The notes under the pieces: generated by a model
What the model was told of the DNA's origin: nothing
Databases searched by the model: none
Seen by the model: only the letters and a program-made list of their open reading frames with translations
Shown here: piece after piece, positions 33,224-41,564 of the stretch
How positions within the stretch are numbered: the first letter of the stretch is position 1
Layout of the letters: each line of letters opens with the position of its first letter
Source of the DNA: an uncultured Phocaeicola sp.
GTDB lineage: Bacteria; Bacteroidota; Bacteroidia; Bacteroidales; Bacteroidaceae
DNA length: 56,692 bases
Assembly (NCBI GenBank): GCA_944321015.1
Contig: CALUJS010000016.1
Coordinates: 1-56,692 of the forward strand
Direction: 5' to 3'
Position numbers and translations under genes: made by a program

Positions 33224-33232
33224 CCCCCCCCC
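33224..33232. repeat. Poly-C tract (9 C) in the promoter of the second uptake locus
   Basis: Nine C lie 14 bases before the -7 box, between a TTTTA (33219-33223) that could be a weak -33 element and the -7 box. With nine C the spacer from TTTA to the -7 box is 23 bases, longer than the usual 19-21, so changes in tract length would change promoter geometry. Confidence 0.85.
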
Positions 33233-33246
33233 AGCACTTTTTAACA

Positions 33247-33254
33247 TACCTTTG
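33247..33254 (+). promoter_or_regulatory. -7 box of the second uptake locus
   Basis: TACCTTTG matches TAnnTTTG. The predicted transcript would have a leader of about 140 bases before the ATG at 33402. The poly-C tract sits where the -33 region and spacer should be. Confidence 0.65.
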
Positions 33255-33401
33255 CCACGTTTCAAACAGGTTTGGAATCGAAAGTATTTTCCCCGTTGCG
33301 CAACCACATAAATACATCATAATCACCTGTGCAATACCGGATAGAAAAGAGCTTTTTAGAAACATCACTTTTTGTTTAACCTTAAAATAACTGATTAAAG
33401 T

Positions 33402-34850
33402 ATGAAGAGTTATCATCTATTTGCATTGACGAAACGAATGCAAGTATTTACCCTGGCAATGGGAACCCTTTTGCTGGCTTCATGCGCCATCGGCGTGGAC
33501 GGCGACGAGTCCTTCTCCGCCGGCGTATCGGGCACGCAACTGACTTCTCCGAGTGCGGACAAGATCACGTTCACCTCCAACGTCAGCGGTACGGAAGTCA
33601 CCATCACCTGGCCCGTGGTCATGGGCGCCGGAGGCTACGAAGTTTCTTTCTACGACATGAACGACCCCAACAACCCGGTCGCCGTGGGCGATGAAAACGA
33701 GATTATCGACGGATGTTCCACCACGCGCTCCATTGCGGAGGACACGCAGTATGAGTTCCGCGTACGCGCGCTGGAAAACACCGAGTATGGCAACGCCGGA
33801 GCAGCCGAACCGACCGTGGCCGAATGGGACACCTACCTGCCTTCGGTCGGCACCATCCCCTCGGGCACCGACCTTTCTACCTACTTCGCCAACCTCTCCA
33901 CCACCGAAGTGGCCGAGAACGAGGTGGCCTATGAGCTGGAAGCCGGCGGCAACTACACCATGAGCGATGATGTGAACTTCGACAAGCACTGGCTCACCCT
34001 GCGCGGCGACCGCAACAACCACCCGAAGGTGACCATCACGGGCGATGCCAAGTTCACCACCACCGCCGGACTGAAAATCAAGTACATCGACTTCGATTGC
34101 AGCGCGTCCACGGCGGATGCCTTCCTGGCCATGAGCAGCACGCCCGACCCCGCGTTGGCCAATGGAAGCAACTACTACCTGACCAACCCCGTATCCATCG
34201 AATCGTGCGACTTCAAGGGCATAAAAAGCAGTATAGCAAGCGACAATGGCAAAACCTACTATCTGTCTTCATTCACCATGTCAGATTGCCGCATTGAGAT
34301 GAACACGGAAACGGGTGGAGGCAATGTATTCAACTTCAACAAAGGCTTTGTCATCACCTTCACCATCGAGAACAGCACCATGTGGGAGTTGGGTAACAGC
34401 CCGAAATACTTCCTGAAGTATAGCGGCGGCCGCCCGACCAACATCAACGCCTCATTGAAGAGCACCGTGGCTTATAAGAACAACACGTTCTACAACGTCT
34501 GCAAGTCCGGCGAATGGGGCAACTACAACGGTCTCGGCAACCGCGACTACTGCATCTGGGTGCTTACGGACAATATCTTCGTGGATTGCGGCAAGCAAGA
34601 AGTAGTTCGCCGTATGTTCCAAGGGCAAAGATCCGACATGAGCAATGCCTCCGTCACCATCAACCACAATACCTATTGGTTCGACGGCGCGCTGGCCAGC
34701 AAAGAAGTAGGTGCAAGCAACTACGACAAGAGCGGCACGCACCTCACCACCGACCCGAACTTTGTCAATGCTCCGGCCGACTTCACCCCGCAAGGCGCCG
34801 AACAGCTGCAATACGGCACGGGCGACCCCTATTGGCTGTCAGCCGAATAA
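33402..34850 (+). CDS. Surface lipoprotein, Fn3-like plus beta-helix (DUF4957/DUF5123 type)
   Basis: 482 residues. Signal peptide ending GTLLLASCAIG (lipobox). Residues about 50-130 look like a fibronectin type III domain (VTITWPVVMGAGGYEVSFYD ... YEFRVRALENTEYG). The rest is rich in Asn, short beta rungs and aromatic turns (NYTMSDDVNF, LKIKYIDFDCS, IENSTMWELGN), fitting the right-handed beta-helix DUF4957/DUF5123 lipoproteins found in Bacteroidetes pectin-type uptake loci. Probably an outer-membrane glycan-binding protein or inactive lyase-like protein; no lyase active site was recognised. First gene of a lipoprotein-susC-susD operon. Confidence 0.85.
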   Translation: MKSYHLFALTKRMQVFTLAMGTLLLASCAIGVDGDESFSAGVSGTQLTSPSADKITFTSNVSGTEVTITWPVVMGAGGYEVSFYDMNDPNNPVAVGDENEIIDGCSTTRSIAEDTQYEFRVRALENTEYGNAGAAEPTVAEWDTYLPSVGTIPSGTDLSTYFANLSTTEVAENEVAYELEAGGNYTMSDDVNFDKHWLTLRGDRNNHPKVTITGDAKFTTTAGLKIKYIDFDCSASTADAFLAMSSTPDPALANGSNYYLTNPVSIESCDFKGIKSSIASDNGKTYYLSSFTMSDCRIEMNTETGGGNVFNFNKGFVITFTIENSTMWELGNSPKYFLKYSGGRPTNINASLKSTVAYKNNTFYNVCKSGEWGNYNGLGNRDYCIWVLTDNIFVDCGKQEVVRRMFQGQRSDMSNASVTINHNTYWFDGALASKEVGASNYDKSGTHLTTDPNFVNAPADFTPQGAEQLQYGTGDPYWLSAE

Positions 34851-34884
34851 ACCCTAACGTCTAACACAAACAGAACATTGTGAT

Positions 34885-37800
34885 ATGCAAAAGAAATACT
34901 TATTATACAGCTTATGCCTGACCTCGCTGTTCGCCCTCGCCGAACCGCTACAGGCACAACAGCAGAACGCCACCCCGCAAGCCACACAGCAACAACAAGG
35001 CCGCACCGTGAAAGGCACGGTGGTCGACGAAACGGGACTGGCCATCATCGGCGCATCCGTCAAAGTGCAGGGCACCACGACGGGCGCCATCACCGACCTC
35101 GACGGAAACTTCACCATCCAGGTGCCCGACGGCGGCAAGCTGGAAGTCTCCTACATCGGTTACATCACCCAGACCGTCAGCAACCTCAATGACCCGCGCA
35201 TCGTCCTCCTGGAAGACATGATGAAGCTCGACGAGGTGGTCGTGGTGGGTTACGGCGCGCAGAAGATGAAAAACGTGACGGGCGCCATCGAGACCCTTAC
35301 CCCCGACGACATCAAGGACCTCTCCGTCGGCAGCCTGAGCGACGCCCTGCGAGGCATGATGAACGGCGTGAGCGTAGGCTCGCCGCTGACCGGCCGTCCG
35401 GGCGAGGCTCCCAGCCTGCAAATCCGCCAAAGTTCCGTCAACACGGCAGCCACGCCGTCGGCCTCGCAAGGCGGTGACAACAGCACCAGCCCGCTCTACG
35501 TCATCGACGACTTCATCTCGACCGAAGAAGCCTTCAACAACCTCGACGTGAGCGAAGTGGAGAGCATCACCGTGCTGAAGGACGCTTCGGCAGCCGTCTA
35601 CGGAGCCCGTGCGGCCTACGGCGTAGTGCTCGTCAAGACCAAACGCGGCGAGGTGGGCGCGCCCAAGATATCCTACAACGGACAGTTCGGCTTTACCGAC
35701 GCCATAGCCATGCCCAAGATGCTGAGTGCCTACGACTACGGACGCCTCTACAACGCGGCCCGCATGGCCAACACCTCCACCGTGGAGAACATCAACAACC
35801 GCACGGACATCTTCCAGGCCGACGAGCTGGAAGCCATGCGCGGACTCAACTACGACCTGCTGGACAAGGAGTGGAGCGCGGCCTTCACCCAACGCCACAG
35901 CCTCAACATCAACGGCGGTACCGAGAAAGCCACCTACTTCGCGGGCGTGTCCTACTATCAGCAGGACGGCAACCTGGGCCGATTGGACTACGACCGCTGG
36001 AACTTCCGCGCCGGCGTGAACGCCAACATCAGCAAGTGGCTGAAGGCGTCGCTGCAAGTGTCGGGCGACTACGGCGAACGCAACCAGGCCAAGAACGGCG
36101 TGAGCGGAGCAGGCACCGACGGCGACTATGAGTCGCTGATGCGCCACCTGCGCTTCGTGCCGGACTACATCGACGGCAAGCCCATCATCTACACCGGCAT
36201 GCAGAACAACAACGTGGCTTCGCTCAGCGGCACGAACCTCTACCACTTCGGCGCCGTGCAGAACTCGTCGGACAACATCGAGGAACAGACCAACAACACC
36301 AGCATCAACGGTTCTATTGAATACGACTTCGGCTGGTGCGACTTTCTGCAAGGCCTGAAGGTCAAGGCTTCCTACTCGAAGACCATCAGCGACAGCAAGA
36401 GCAACGACCTGGGCACCACCATGACGGTGTATGGCCTTGGCACGCGCGGCGGCAGCGGCGGCCACCTCTACACCGGCGATGGAGCCGACTACGCCACGCT
36501 GGAAAGCACGGAACTGAACAACGGCAACCTGCTGCGCCGCACGATGAGCCGCTATGACAGCTATCAGATGAACCTCACGGTGAGCTACGCCCGCAAGTTC
36601 GGCAACCACGACATCAGCGCCCTGTTCTCCATCGAGAGATCGGAAGCCGAGACCGAGACCCTGCAAGGCAGCATCACCAATCCTTATCCCTTCACCGACG
36701 GCACATCGAGCATGGTCGGCACCGACAACGATGGAAATCCGGCCACGCAAACCACGGTCATCAGCCGCAGCGAGTCGGGTATGCTGTCCTACATCGGCCG
36801 CTTGAACTACTCCTACATGGACAAGTACCTGCTGGAGTTCCTCGTCCGTTCGGACGCCTCCACCAAGTTCGCTCCGGAGAACTATTGGGGCACCTTCCCC
36901 TCCATCTCGGCCGGTTGGGTCATGTCGGAAGAGCCGTGGTTCGACCAGGAGAAGCTGGGCATCGACTTCCTGAAGATACGCGCCTCGTTCGGCTTGCTGG
37001 GACGTGATAACATCCAGCCCTTCATCTGGCGCAACACCTACGGCGGACATACCAGCGACGGAGGTCCCATCTTCGGCTCCTCGTCCAACGCATTGGTCAA
37101 CGCGACGATCAACGGCGGACAATACGGCGTAAACCGCGACGTGCATTGGGACAAGAACTACAAGACCAACCTGGGTATCGACCTGCGCATGCTCAACAGC
37201 CGCCTGTCGGTTACGCTCAACGGCTATCTGGACATGGGACGCGACCTCTTCGGCGTCTACAGCGGCACCTCCTACTATCCCGGCACCGTGGGCGTTCGCC
37301 CCGCACCGGAGAACTTCGCCTCCGTCGACACCTATGGCTTGGAGCTCAGCCTCGGCTGGCGCGACAAGGTGGGCGAGGACTTCACCTATTGGGTAAAGAT
37401 GAACACAGGCTGGAGCGACAACAAGCTGCGCGAATACAGCTGGCCGGCCGACGTGCTGTGGGACAGCGAGCGTCCCGACGAGCGCAACGACCGCGGACGC
37501 TGGGGATACCAGTGCATGGGCATGTTCCGCAGCTATCAGGAGATATACGAGTACTTCGAGAAGTACCAAATCGATACCTACCTGGGACGCCCGATGAGCG
37601 ACGTGCATCCGGGTATGCTCATCTACAAGGATGTGTCCGGCGAATGGGTCGACGGCAAGCCCACCGAACCCGACCGCAAGGTCGACAGCAACGACATGGT
37701 GGAACTGTCGCACCGCAGCGATAACCCCTACGGCATGACGTTCAACTTCGGCGCCAGCTGGAAGGACCTTTCGTTCAGCGCGCAGCTCAGCGCAAGCTGG

Positions 37801-38238
37801 GGAGGCTACACCACCGTCAGCTCCACCATCTATCAGGAGAGCTTCGACGACATGGAGTACAAGAACCTCTCGGCCATCTGGAGAGACATGTTCGTATACA
37901 GTGACGTGAAGGATGCCGATGGCAACATCGTGGCCGCCGAAAACCGCGACGCGAAGTACCCCAACCTGCGCTATGACGACGTCAACGGACAGGCTTCCAC
38001 CTTCTGGCGGATGAACGCGGCCAGCGTCACGCTCAACAACCTGACCGTGGCCTACAGCCTGCCCAAGAAGTGGCTCCAGCCCGTGGGCATCGCCTCGTGC
38101 CGACTGAACCTGACGTGCCAGAACGTGTTCAGCTTCTACAATCCTTATGAAGACCACGTGTGGAACAACTGGGCGGGCACATACGGACGCTATCCGCGCC
38201 TGCGCAAGTTCACACTCGGCGTAAACGTATCATTCTAA
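34885..38238 (+). CDS. SusC-like TonB-dependent outer-membrane transporter
   Basis: 1117 residues. Signal peptide (1-25), Gln-rich linker, carboxypeptidase-regulatory-like domain (about 43-125: TVKGTVVDETGLAIIGASV), plug domain starting LDEVVVVGYGAQKMKNVTGAI, and a beta barrel ending in the outer-membrane C-terminal pattern (GVNVSF). No STN domain, unlike the other SusC here, so it is not coupled to a sigma/FecR pair. Imports glycan fragments with its SusD partner encoded 18 bases downstream. The reading frame is intact. Confidence 0.97.
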   Translation: MQKKYLLYSLCLTSLFALAEPLQAQQQNATPQATQQQQGRTVKGTVVDETGLAIIGASVKVQGTTTGAITDLDGNFTIQVPDGGKLEVSYIGYITQTVSNLNDPRIVLLEDMMKLDEVVVVGYGAQKMKNVTGAIETLTPDDIKDLSVGSLSDALRGMMNGVSVGSPLTGRPGEAPSLQIRQSSVNTAATPSASQGGDNSTSPLYVIDDFISTEEAFNNLDVSEVESITVLKDASAAVYGARAAYGVVLVKTKRGEVGAPKISYNGQFGFTDAIAMPKMLSAYDYGRLYNAARMANTSTVENINNRTDIFQADELEAMRGLNYDLLDKEWSAAFTQRHSLNINGGTEKATYFAGVSYYQQDGNLGRLDYDRWNFRAGVNANISKWLKASLQVSGDYGERNQAKNGVSGAGTDGDYESLMRHLRFVPDYIDGKPIIYTGMQNNNVASLSGTNLYHFGAVQNSSDNIEEQTNNTSINGSIEYDFGWCDFLQGLKVKASYSKTISDSKSNDLGTTMTVYGLGTRGGSGGHLYTGDGADYATLESTELNNGNLLRRTMSRYDSYQMNLTVSYARKFGNHDISALFSIERSEAETETLQGSITNPYPFTDGTSSMVGTDNDGNPATQTTVISRSESGMLSYIGRLNYSYMDKYLLEFLVRSDASTKFAPENYWGTFPSISAGWVMSEEPWFDQEKLGIDFLKIRASFGLLGRDNIQPFIWRNTYGGHTSDGGPIFGSSSNALVNATINGGQYGVNRDVHWDKNYKTNLGIDLRMLNSRLSVTLNGYLDMGRDLFGVYSGTSYYPGTVGVRPAPENFASVDTYGLELSLGWRDKVGEDFTYWVKMNTGWSDNKLREYSWPADVLWDSERPDERNDRGRWGYQCMGMFRSYQEIYEYFEKYQIDTYLGRPMSDVHPGMLIYKDVSGEWVDGKPTEPDRKVDSNDMVELSHRSDNPYGMTFNFGASWKDLSFSAQLSASWGGYTTVSSTIYQESFDDMEYKNLSAIWRDMFVYSDVKDADGNIVAAENRDAKYPNLRYDDVNGQASTFWRMNAASVTLNNLTVAYSLPKKWLQPVGIASCRLNLTCQNVFSFYNPYEDHVWNNWAGTYGRYPRLRKFTLGVNVSF

Positions 38239-38256
38239 CCCTAAGCAAAGACTACA

Positions 38257-40473
38257 ATGAGAAAGATAAAATACACATCTATCGCGCTGCTCATGGCTGC
38301 CGGATTGGCCGGATGCAGCGACCAATTTCTGGAAGACAAGCGCGAATACGGCACCTACGACGAATCGCTCGTATATGAGAACTACGGGACGGCCGAACAG
38401 CGCGTCAACTACCTCTATCAGCTCCTCCTGCCGCGCGCAACGGGCAGCACGGACGAAGGCACGGACTTCCTCACCAGCTCCGGCGTGGAGGACGATTACT
38501 CGGCCTGCACCGAAGAGTTCGGCGGCTCGTCCATCTTCAACGACCCGACGGCAGTTCTGACCTCGGTGGGAGGCGCATTGCCCGACTTCTTCCACGTGCA
38601 ACCCCACCTGGGCCCGTGGAACCGCATCCGCGAGTGCAACGACATCATCCAGGGCGTGACCAACAGCCAGAGTCTCACGCAGGAACAGAAGAACGAACTG
38701 CTGGGCCAGGCCTACTTCTTCCGCGCTTGGCGTTACTTCCTGCTGGTGCGCATCTACGGCGGCGTGCCCATCATCACGGAACCTCAGGACGCCGTGGTGG
38801 GCAACACTCAGGGCGCAGACAAGATTGTGCCCCGCTCGTCGACCGGAGACTGCATCGAGTTCATCTGTCAGGACTTGGAGGATGCCTACAACATGCTGCC
38901 CAGCACGTGGGACGGCAACGATTACGGCCGTGTGACCAAAGGCGCCGCCCTCGCGCTTGAGGGGCGCGTGCGTCTGATGTGGGCCAGCCCGCTCTTCAAC
39001 CGCGCCAACGACCGCACGCGTTGGCAGGCAGCCTACGACGTGAATACCCGCGCCCTAGCAGAACTAGAAGACGCAGGCGTAAATGGAATAGTGCACGGAG
39101 GCAACAATGCCCGAGACTGGGCACACCTCTTCAACACCTACAATCCCAAGGAGGAAGCCGTGTTCGTTACCCTCTATAACAACAGAGGTGAAGTAGAGGG
39201 CCTGGAAGTGCACAAGTGGAACAACTGGGAGCACTCCATCCGCCCGGGCAACGTCAACGGCGGAGGCGGCATGACGCCGACATCCGAAATCGTCGACCTC
39301 TTCCCCATGGCCGACGGCAAACCGGCCGCCGAGTCCAGCCTGCCTTACGACAAGCTGTGCTTCTTCCTCAACCGCGACCCGCGCTTCTACCGCACCTTCG
39401 CCTTCCCCGGCGTGGAGTGGCAGTTTGACGACAAAAGTACCAACTGGGGAGGCGAGGGCGTAAACTTCTTCCCGTCCGACAGATACGCCGGCGGCGAAGA
39501 TTACGAACTGTGGAGCTACTGCTGGTTTGAGAACGAGGAAGACAAGGCATCCGTCTCGAAAGGCGGCATACGCGGAGCCGACAAACTCACCAGCGACCGC
39601 GGCGTGTACGTGCGCAAACGCTCGGACGACTATGCTTTGGCCGGAGCAAACCTCTTTGTCTACAACACGCTGGCGGGCAACGGCAGCGGATTCAAGACCT
39701 CGGCCAACCCCTACATGGAAATCCGCTTTGCCGAAGTGCTGCTCAACTTGGCCGAATCGGCCTGCGGCATTGGCGAAACAAGCGAAGCGTGGGGCTACCT
39801 GAAGGACATCCGCGCCCGCGTCTATCCGGCCGACATGGAGGACGAAAACTACGGCCTCGCCATGAGCGGCAGCCAGGCCGAGACCTTTGCCGCCATCCTC
39901 TACGAACGCCAGATTGAGCTGGCCTACGAGGGCAAGCGCTTCGACGACATGCGCCGCTGGATGTTGTTCGACGGCGGGGCAGGGCAGGAAGCCCTCAACC
40001 CCAGCTGGGCGCTCAGCGGATGGGGCGGCAACACCTGCACCTATCTGGGCGTGACCTCGGCCAACGACCAGGCACGCGCCAACGGCTCGAAACACCGCAT
40101 CATCCTCTACGTGACCGAAGGCACAGGCGGCAACAGCAACGATGCCGACCCGCTGAAAGACGTGGAGCGCCCCGCCGGCCTGACCCTGAGCGAGGACTTC
40201 AGATATCAATCCTCCGATAATCCCGATGTATCATCGCCCTATGCCGACCCGAAGGTCGAGGCACTGGCCAAATTCTACAAAGACAACCTCACCCGCAAGG
40301 ATTTGCCTACGGATGAGTACGACAACGGCCAGTTCTCCACCTTCCGTCCGGAGTACTACTTCATCGGCCTGCGCCAGAGCGCACAGTCGAACAACTCCAC
40401 GCTGCTGCAGAACATCGGCTGGCACGACAACATCACCGGCGGCGACGGCACGTTTGACCCCGTGGCCGAATGA
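38257..40473 (+). CDS. SusD/RagB-family lipoprotein, long form
   Basis: 738 residues, longer than most SusD proteins (about 500-650). Signal peptide with lipobox GLAGCSDQFLEDKREYGTYD. Typical SusD elements: the early NYGTAEQRVNYLYQLLLP helix, LLGQAYFFRAWRYFLLVRIYGGVPI, GAALALEGRVRLMWASPLF, and the C-terminal NPYMEIRFAEVLLNLAESACG and YERQIELAYEGKRFDDMRRWM. Surface lid/binding protein for the SusC barrel. It ends the operon, with a terminator 65 bases downstream; no glycoside hydrolase or regulator gene is attached, so the substrate is only hinted at (hexuronate-containing glycan) by neighbouring uxuA. Confidence 0.96.
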   Translation: MRKIKYTSIALLMAAGLAGCSDQFLEDKREYGTYDESLVYENYGTAEQRVNYLYQLLLPRATGSTDEGTDFLTSSGVEDDYSACTEEFGGSSIFNDPTAVLTSVGGALPDFFHVQPHLGPWNRIRECNDIIQGVTNSQSLTQEQKNELLGQAYFFRAWRYFLLVRIYGGVPIITEPQDAVVGNTQGADKIVPRSSTGDCIEFICQDLEDAYNMLPSTWDGNDYGRVTKGAALALEGRVRLMWASPLFNRANDRTRWQAAYDVNTRALAELEDAGVNGIVHGGNNARDWAHLFNTYNPKEEAVFVTLYNNRGEVEGLEVHKWNNWEHSIRPGNVNGGGGMTPTSEIVDLFPMADGKPAAESSLPYDKLCFFLNRDPRFYRTFAFPGVEWQFDDKSTNWGGEGVNFFPSDRYAGGEDYELWSYCWFENEEDKASVSKGGIRGADKLTSDRGVYVRKRSDDYALAGANLFVYNTLAGNGSGFKTSANPYMEIRFAEVLLNLAESACGIGETSEAWGYLKDIRARVYPADMEDENYGLAMSGSQAETFAAILYERQIELAYEGKRFDDMRRWMLFDGGAGQEALNPSWALSGWGGNTCTYLGVTSANDQARANGSKHRIILYVTEGTGGNSNDADPLKDVERPAGLTLSEDFRYQSSDNPDVSSPYADPKVEALAKFYKDNLTRKDLPTDEYDNGQFSTFRPEYYFIGLRQSAQSNNSTLLQNIGWHDNITGGDGTFDPVAE

Positions 40474-40538
40474 GAAGACGACCAAAGAGAAACACAAGAG
40501 GAATCTTGTGCTTTATATAAGTTAAACAAAAGTTTATG

Positions 40539-40568
40539 GAAAGCCCTGTCTGTGAAGATGGGGCTTTC
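40539..40568 (+). terminator. Terminator of the second susC-susD operon
   Basis: GAAAGCCC (40539-40546) pairs with GGGCTTTC (40561-40568). The 14-base loop TGTCTGTGAAGATG is identical to the loop of the terminator at 44366-44397 after frdB, although the stems differ. Confidence 0.85.
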
Positions 40569-40594
40569 GTTCGTCATGCACGTTCCGGGGGCCG

Positions 40595-40685
40595 GACGCC
40601 CCCATATGCGCGCTCGTGAGCGCCCATATCCCGGCTCGCGAGCCTCCATATGCCCGCCCGCGAGCGGACATATCCGCGCTCAAAC
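40595..40685. repeat. 22-bp phased palindrome array E
   Basis: Four cores CATATG, CATATC, CATATG, CATATC centred at 40605/06, 40627/28, 40649/50 and 40671/72, exactly 22 bases apart, with CTCGTGAG, GCTCGCGAGC and GCCCGCGAGC between. The first alternate core is centred 11 bases from the first CATATG. Nearly identical to array D. It lies between the susD terminator and the frdC promoter. Confidence 0.92.
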
Positions 40686-40757
40686 GCCCCGTTGCGAAGA
40701 GATTCGAGCCGCGCGGGAGGGGAAGAAACGGGCATTATAGAAATATTTCTTTAATTC
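40686..40757. other. Intergenic remainder before the frdC promoter
   Basis: Between array E and the -33 box of frdC. Nothing recognised. Confidence 0.4.
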
Positions 40758-40789
40758 TTTGCCCCATCCATCTATTTCCCTTATTTTTG
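40758..40789 (+). promoter_or_regulatory. Promoter of the frdCAB operon
   Basis: A full Bacteroides-type promoter: TTTG (40758-40761), a 20-base spacer, then TATTTTTG (40782-40789). It is the best promoter match in the window, in keeping with a highly expressed respiratory complex. The leader would be about 55 bases. Confidence 0.82.
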
Positions 40790-40849
40790 CGAAGTGATAA
40801 CATTGGAACAAAATCATTCAAACAATTCAATAATTTAATTCATTCATTT

Positions 40850-41524
40850 ATGTGGTTAAGTAATTCATCTATTGGAAGGAAAGTGGTGATGAGCGTTACC
40901 GGCGTCGCCCTTGTCCTGTTTCTAACATTTCACATGTCGATGAACCTTGTGGCGCTCTTCTCGGAAGACGCTTACAACATGGTGTGTGAATTTCTGGGAG
41001 CCAACTGGTACGCGCTGGTAGCAACCGTGGCGTTGGCCGCCCTGTTCGTGATTCACATCATCTACGCGTTCTGGCTGACAATGTTGAACAGAAAAGCACG
41101 CGGCAGCGAGCGTTACGCCGTTTCGCAGAAACCCAAGTCCGTGGAATGGGCTTCGCAGAACATGCTCGTGCTGGGCATCGTGGTCATCCTGGGCCTGCTG
41201 CTCCACTTCGCCAACTTCTGGTACAAAATGCAGTTCGCCGAAATCATCGGCGACCACTTCCTGGGCGAGTTCGGCCCCACCGACGGCGCCGCCTACATCG
41301 CCTACACCTTCGGCTGCCCGGTGTATGTCGTCATCTACCTGGTGTGGCTTCTGGCTTTGTGGTTCCACCTCACTCACGGGTTCTGGAGCGCCATGCAGAC
41401 CTTCGGCTGGAGCAACAAAATCTGGTTCGAACGCTGGCGCATCATCGGTAACGTGTACTCCACGCTCGTAGTCCTCGGCTTCGCCGTAGTGGTAGTGGTT
41501 TACTTCTTCAAATCGCTCTGCTGA
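40850..41524 (+). CDS. frdC: Fumarate reductase/succinate dehydrogenase cytochrome b subunit
   Basis: 224 residues from ATG 40850 (MWLSNSSIGRKVVMSVTG). The open frame reaches further upstream but crosses the promoter, so is rejected. About five membrane helices, each with well-placed histidines that could ligate two hemes: FLTFHMSMN, FVIHIIYAFW, LLLHFANFW and FHLTHGFW. Anchors the complex in the inner membrane and exchanges electrons with menaquinol. First gene of frdCAB, which in Bacteroides makes succinate by fumarate respiration. Confidence 0.95.
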   Translation: MWLSNSSIGRKVVMSVTGVALVLFLTFHMSMNLVALFSEDAYNMVCEFLGANWYALVATVALAALFVIHIIYAFWLTMLNRKARGSERYAVSQKPKSVEWASQNMLVLGIVVILGLLLHFANFWYKMQFAEIIGDHFLGEFGPTDGAAYIAYTFGCPVYVVIYLVWLLALWFHLTHGFWSAMQTFGWSNKIWFERWRIIGNVYSTLVVLGFAVVVVVYFFKSLC

Positions 41525-41564
41525 TAACCCCATTGTTTTACCTTTTAAATAGATATAGAATATT

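Larger units (their letters stand above)
32101..33401. other. 1.3-kb gene-free mosaic of dispersed repeats
   Basis: No gene. In order: a palindromic element GAGGCACGGAGACACAGAGG ... CTCTGCGGCTCTGTGCCTCTG (32151-32232); two copies of GAGACGTGGCGGGCCGCGTCTC-like sequence (about 32277 and 32338); a full composite hairpin element (32434-32690); a hairpin pair GGCAGACACGTCGGTCTGCCCC and GGGGCGGACCGGCGTGTCCGCCC (about 32760 and 32833); a half composite element (32878-33003); array D; a nine-C tract; and a -7 box. Each repeat type resembles elements dispersed elsewhere in the window or is self-complementary. Confidence 0.8.

Noticed and set aside
34948..38157. 1069-codon minus-strand frame opposite the second susC
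   Set aside because: Antisense shadow of a clear SusC transporter.
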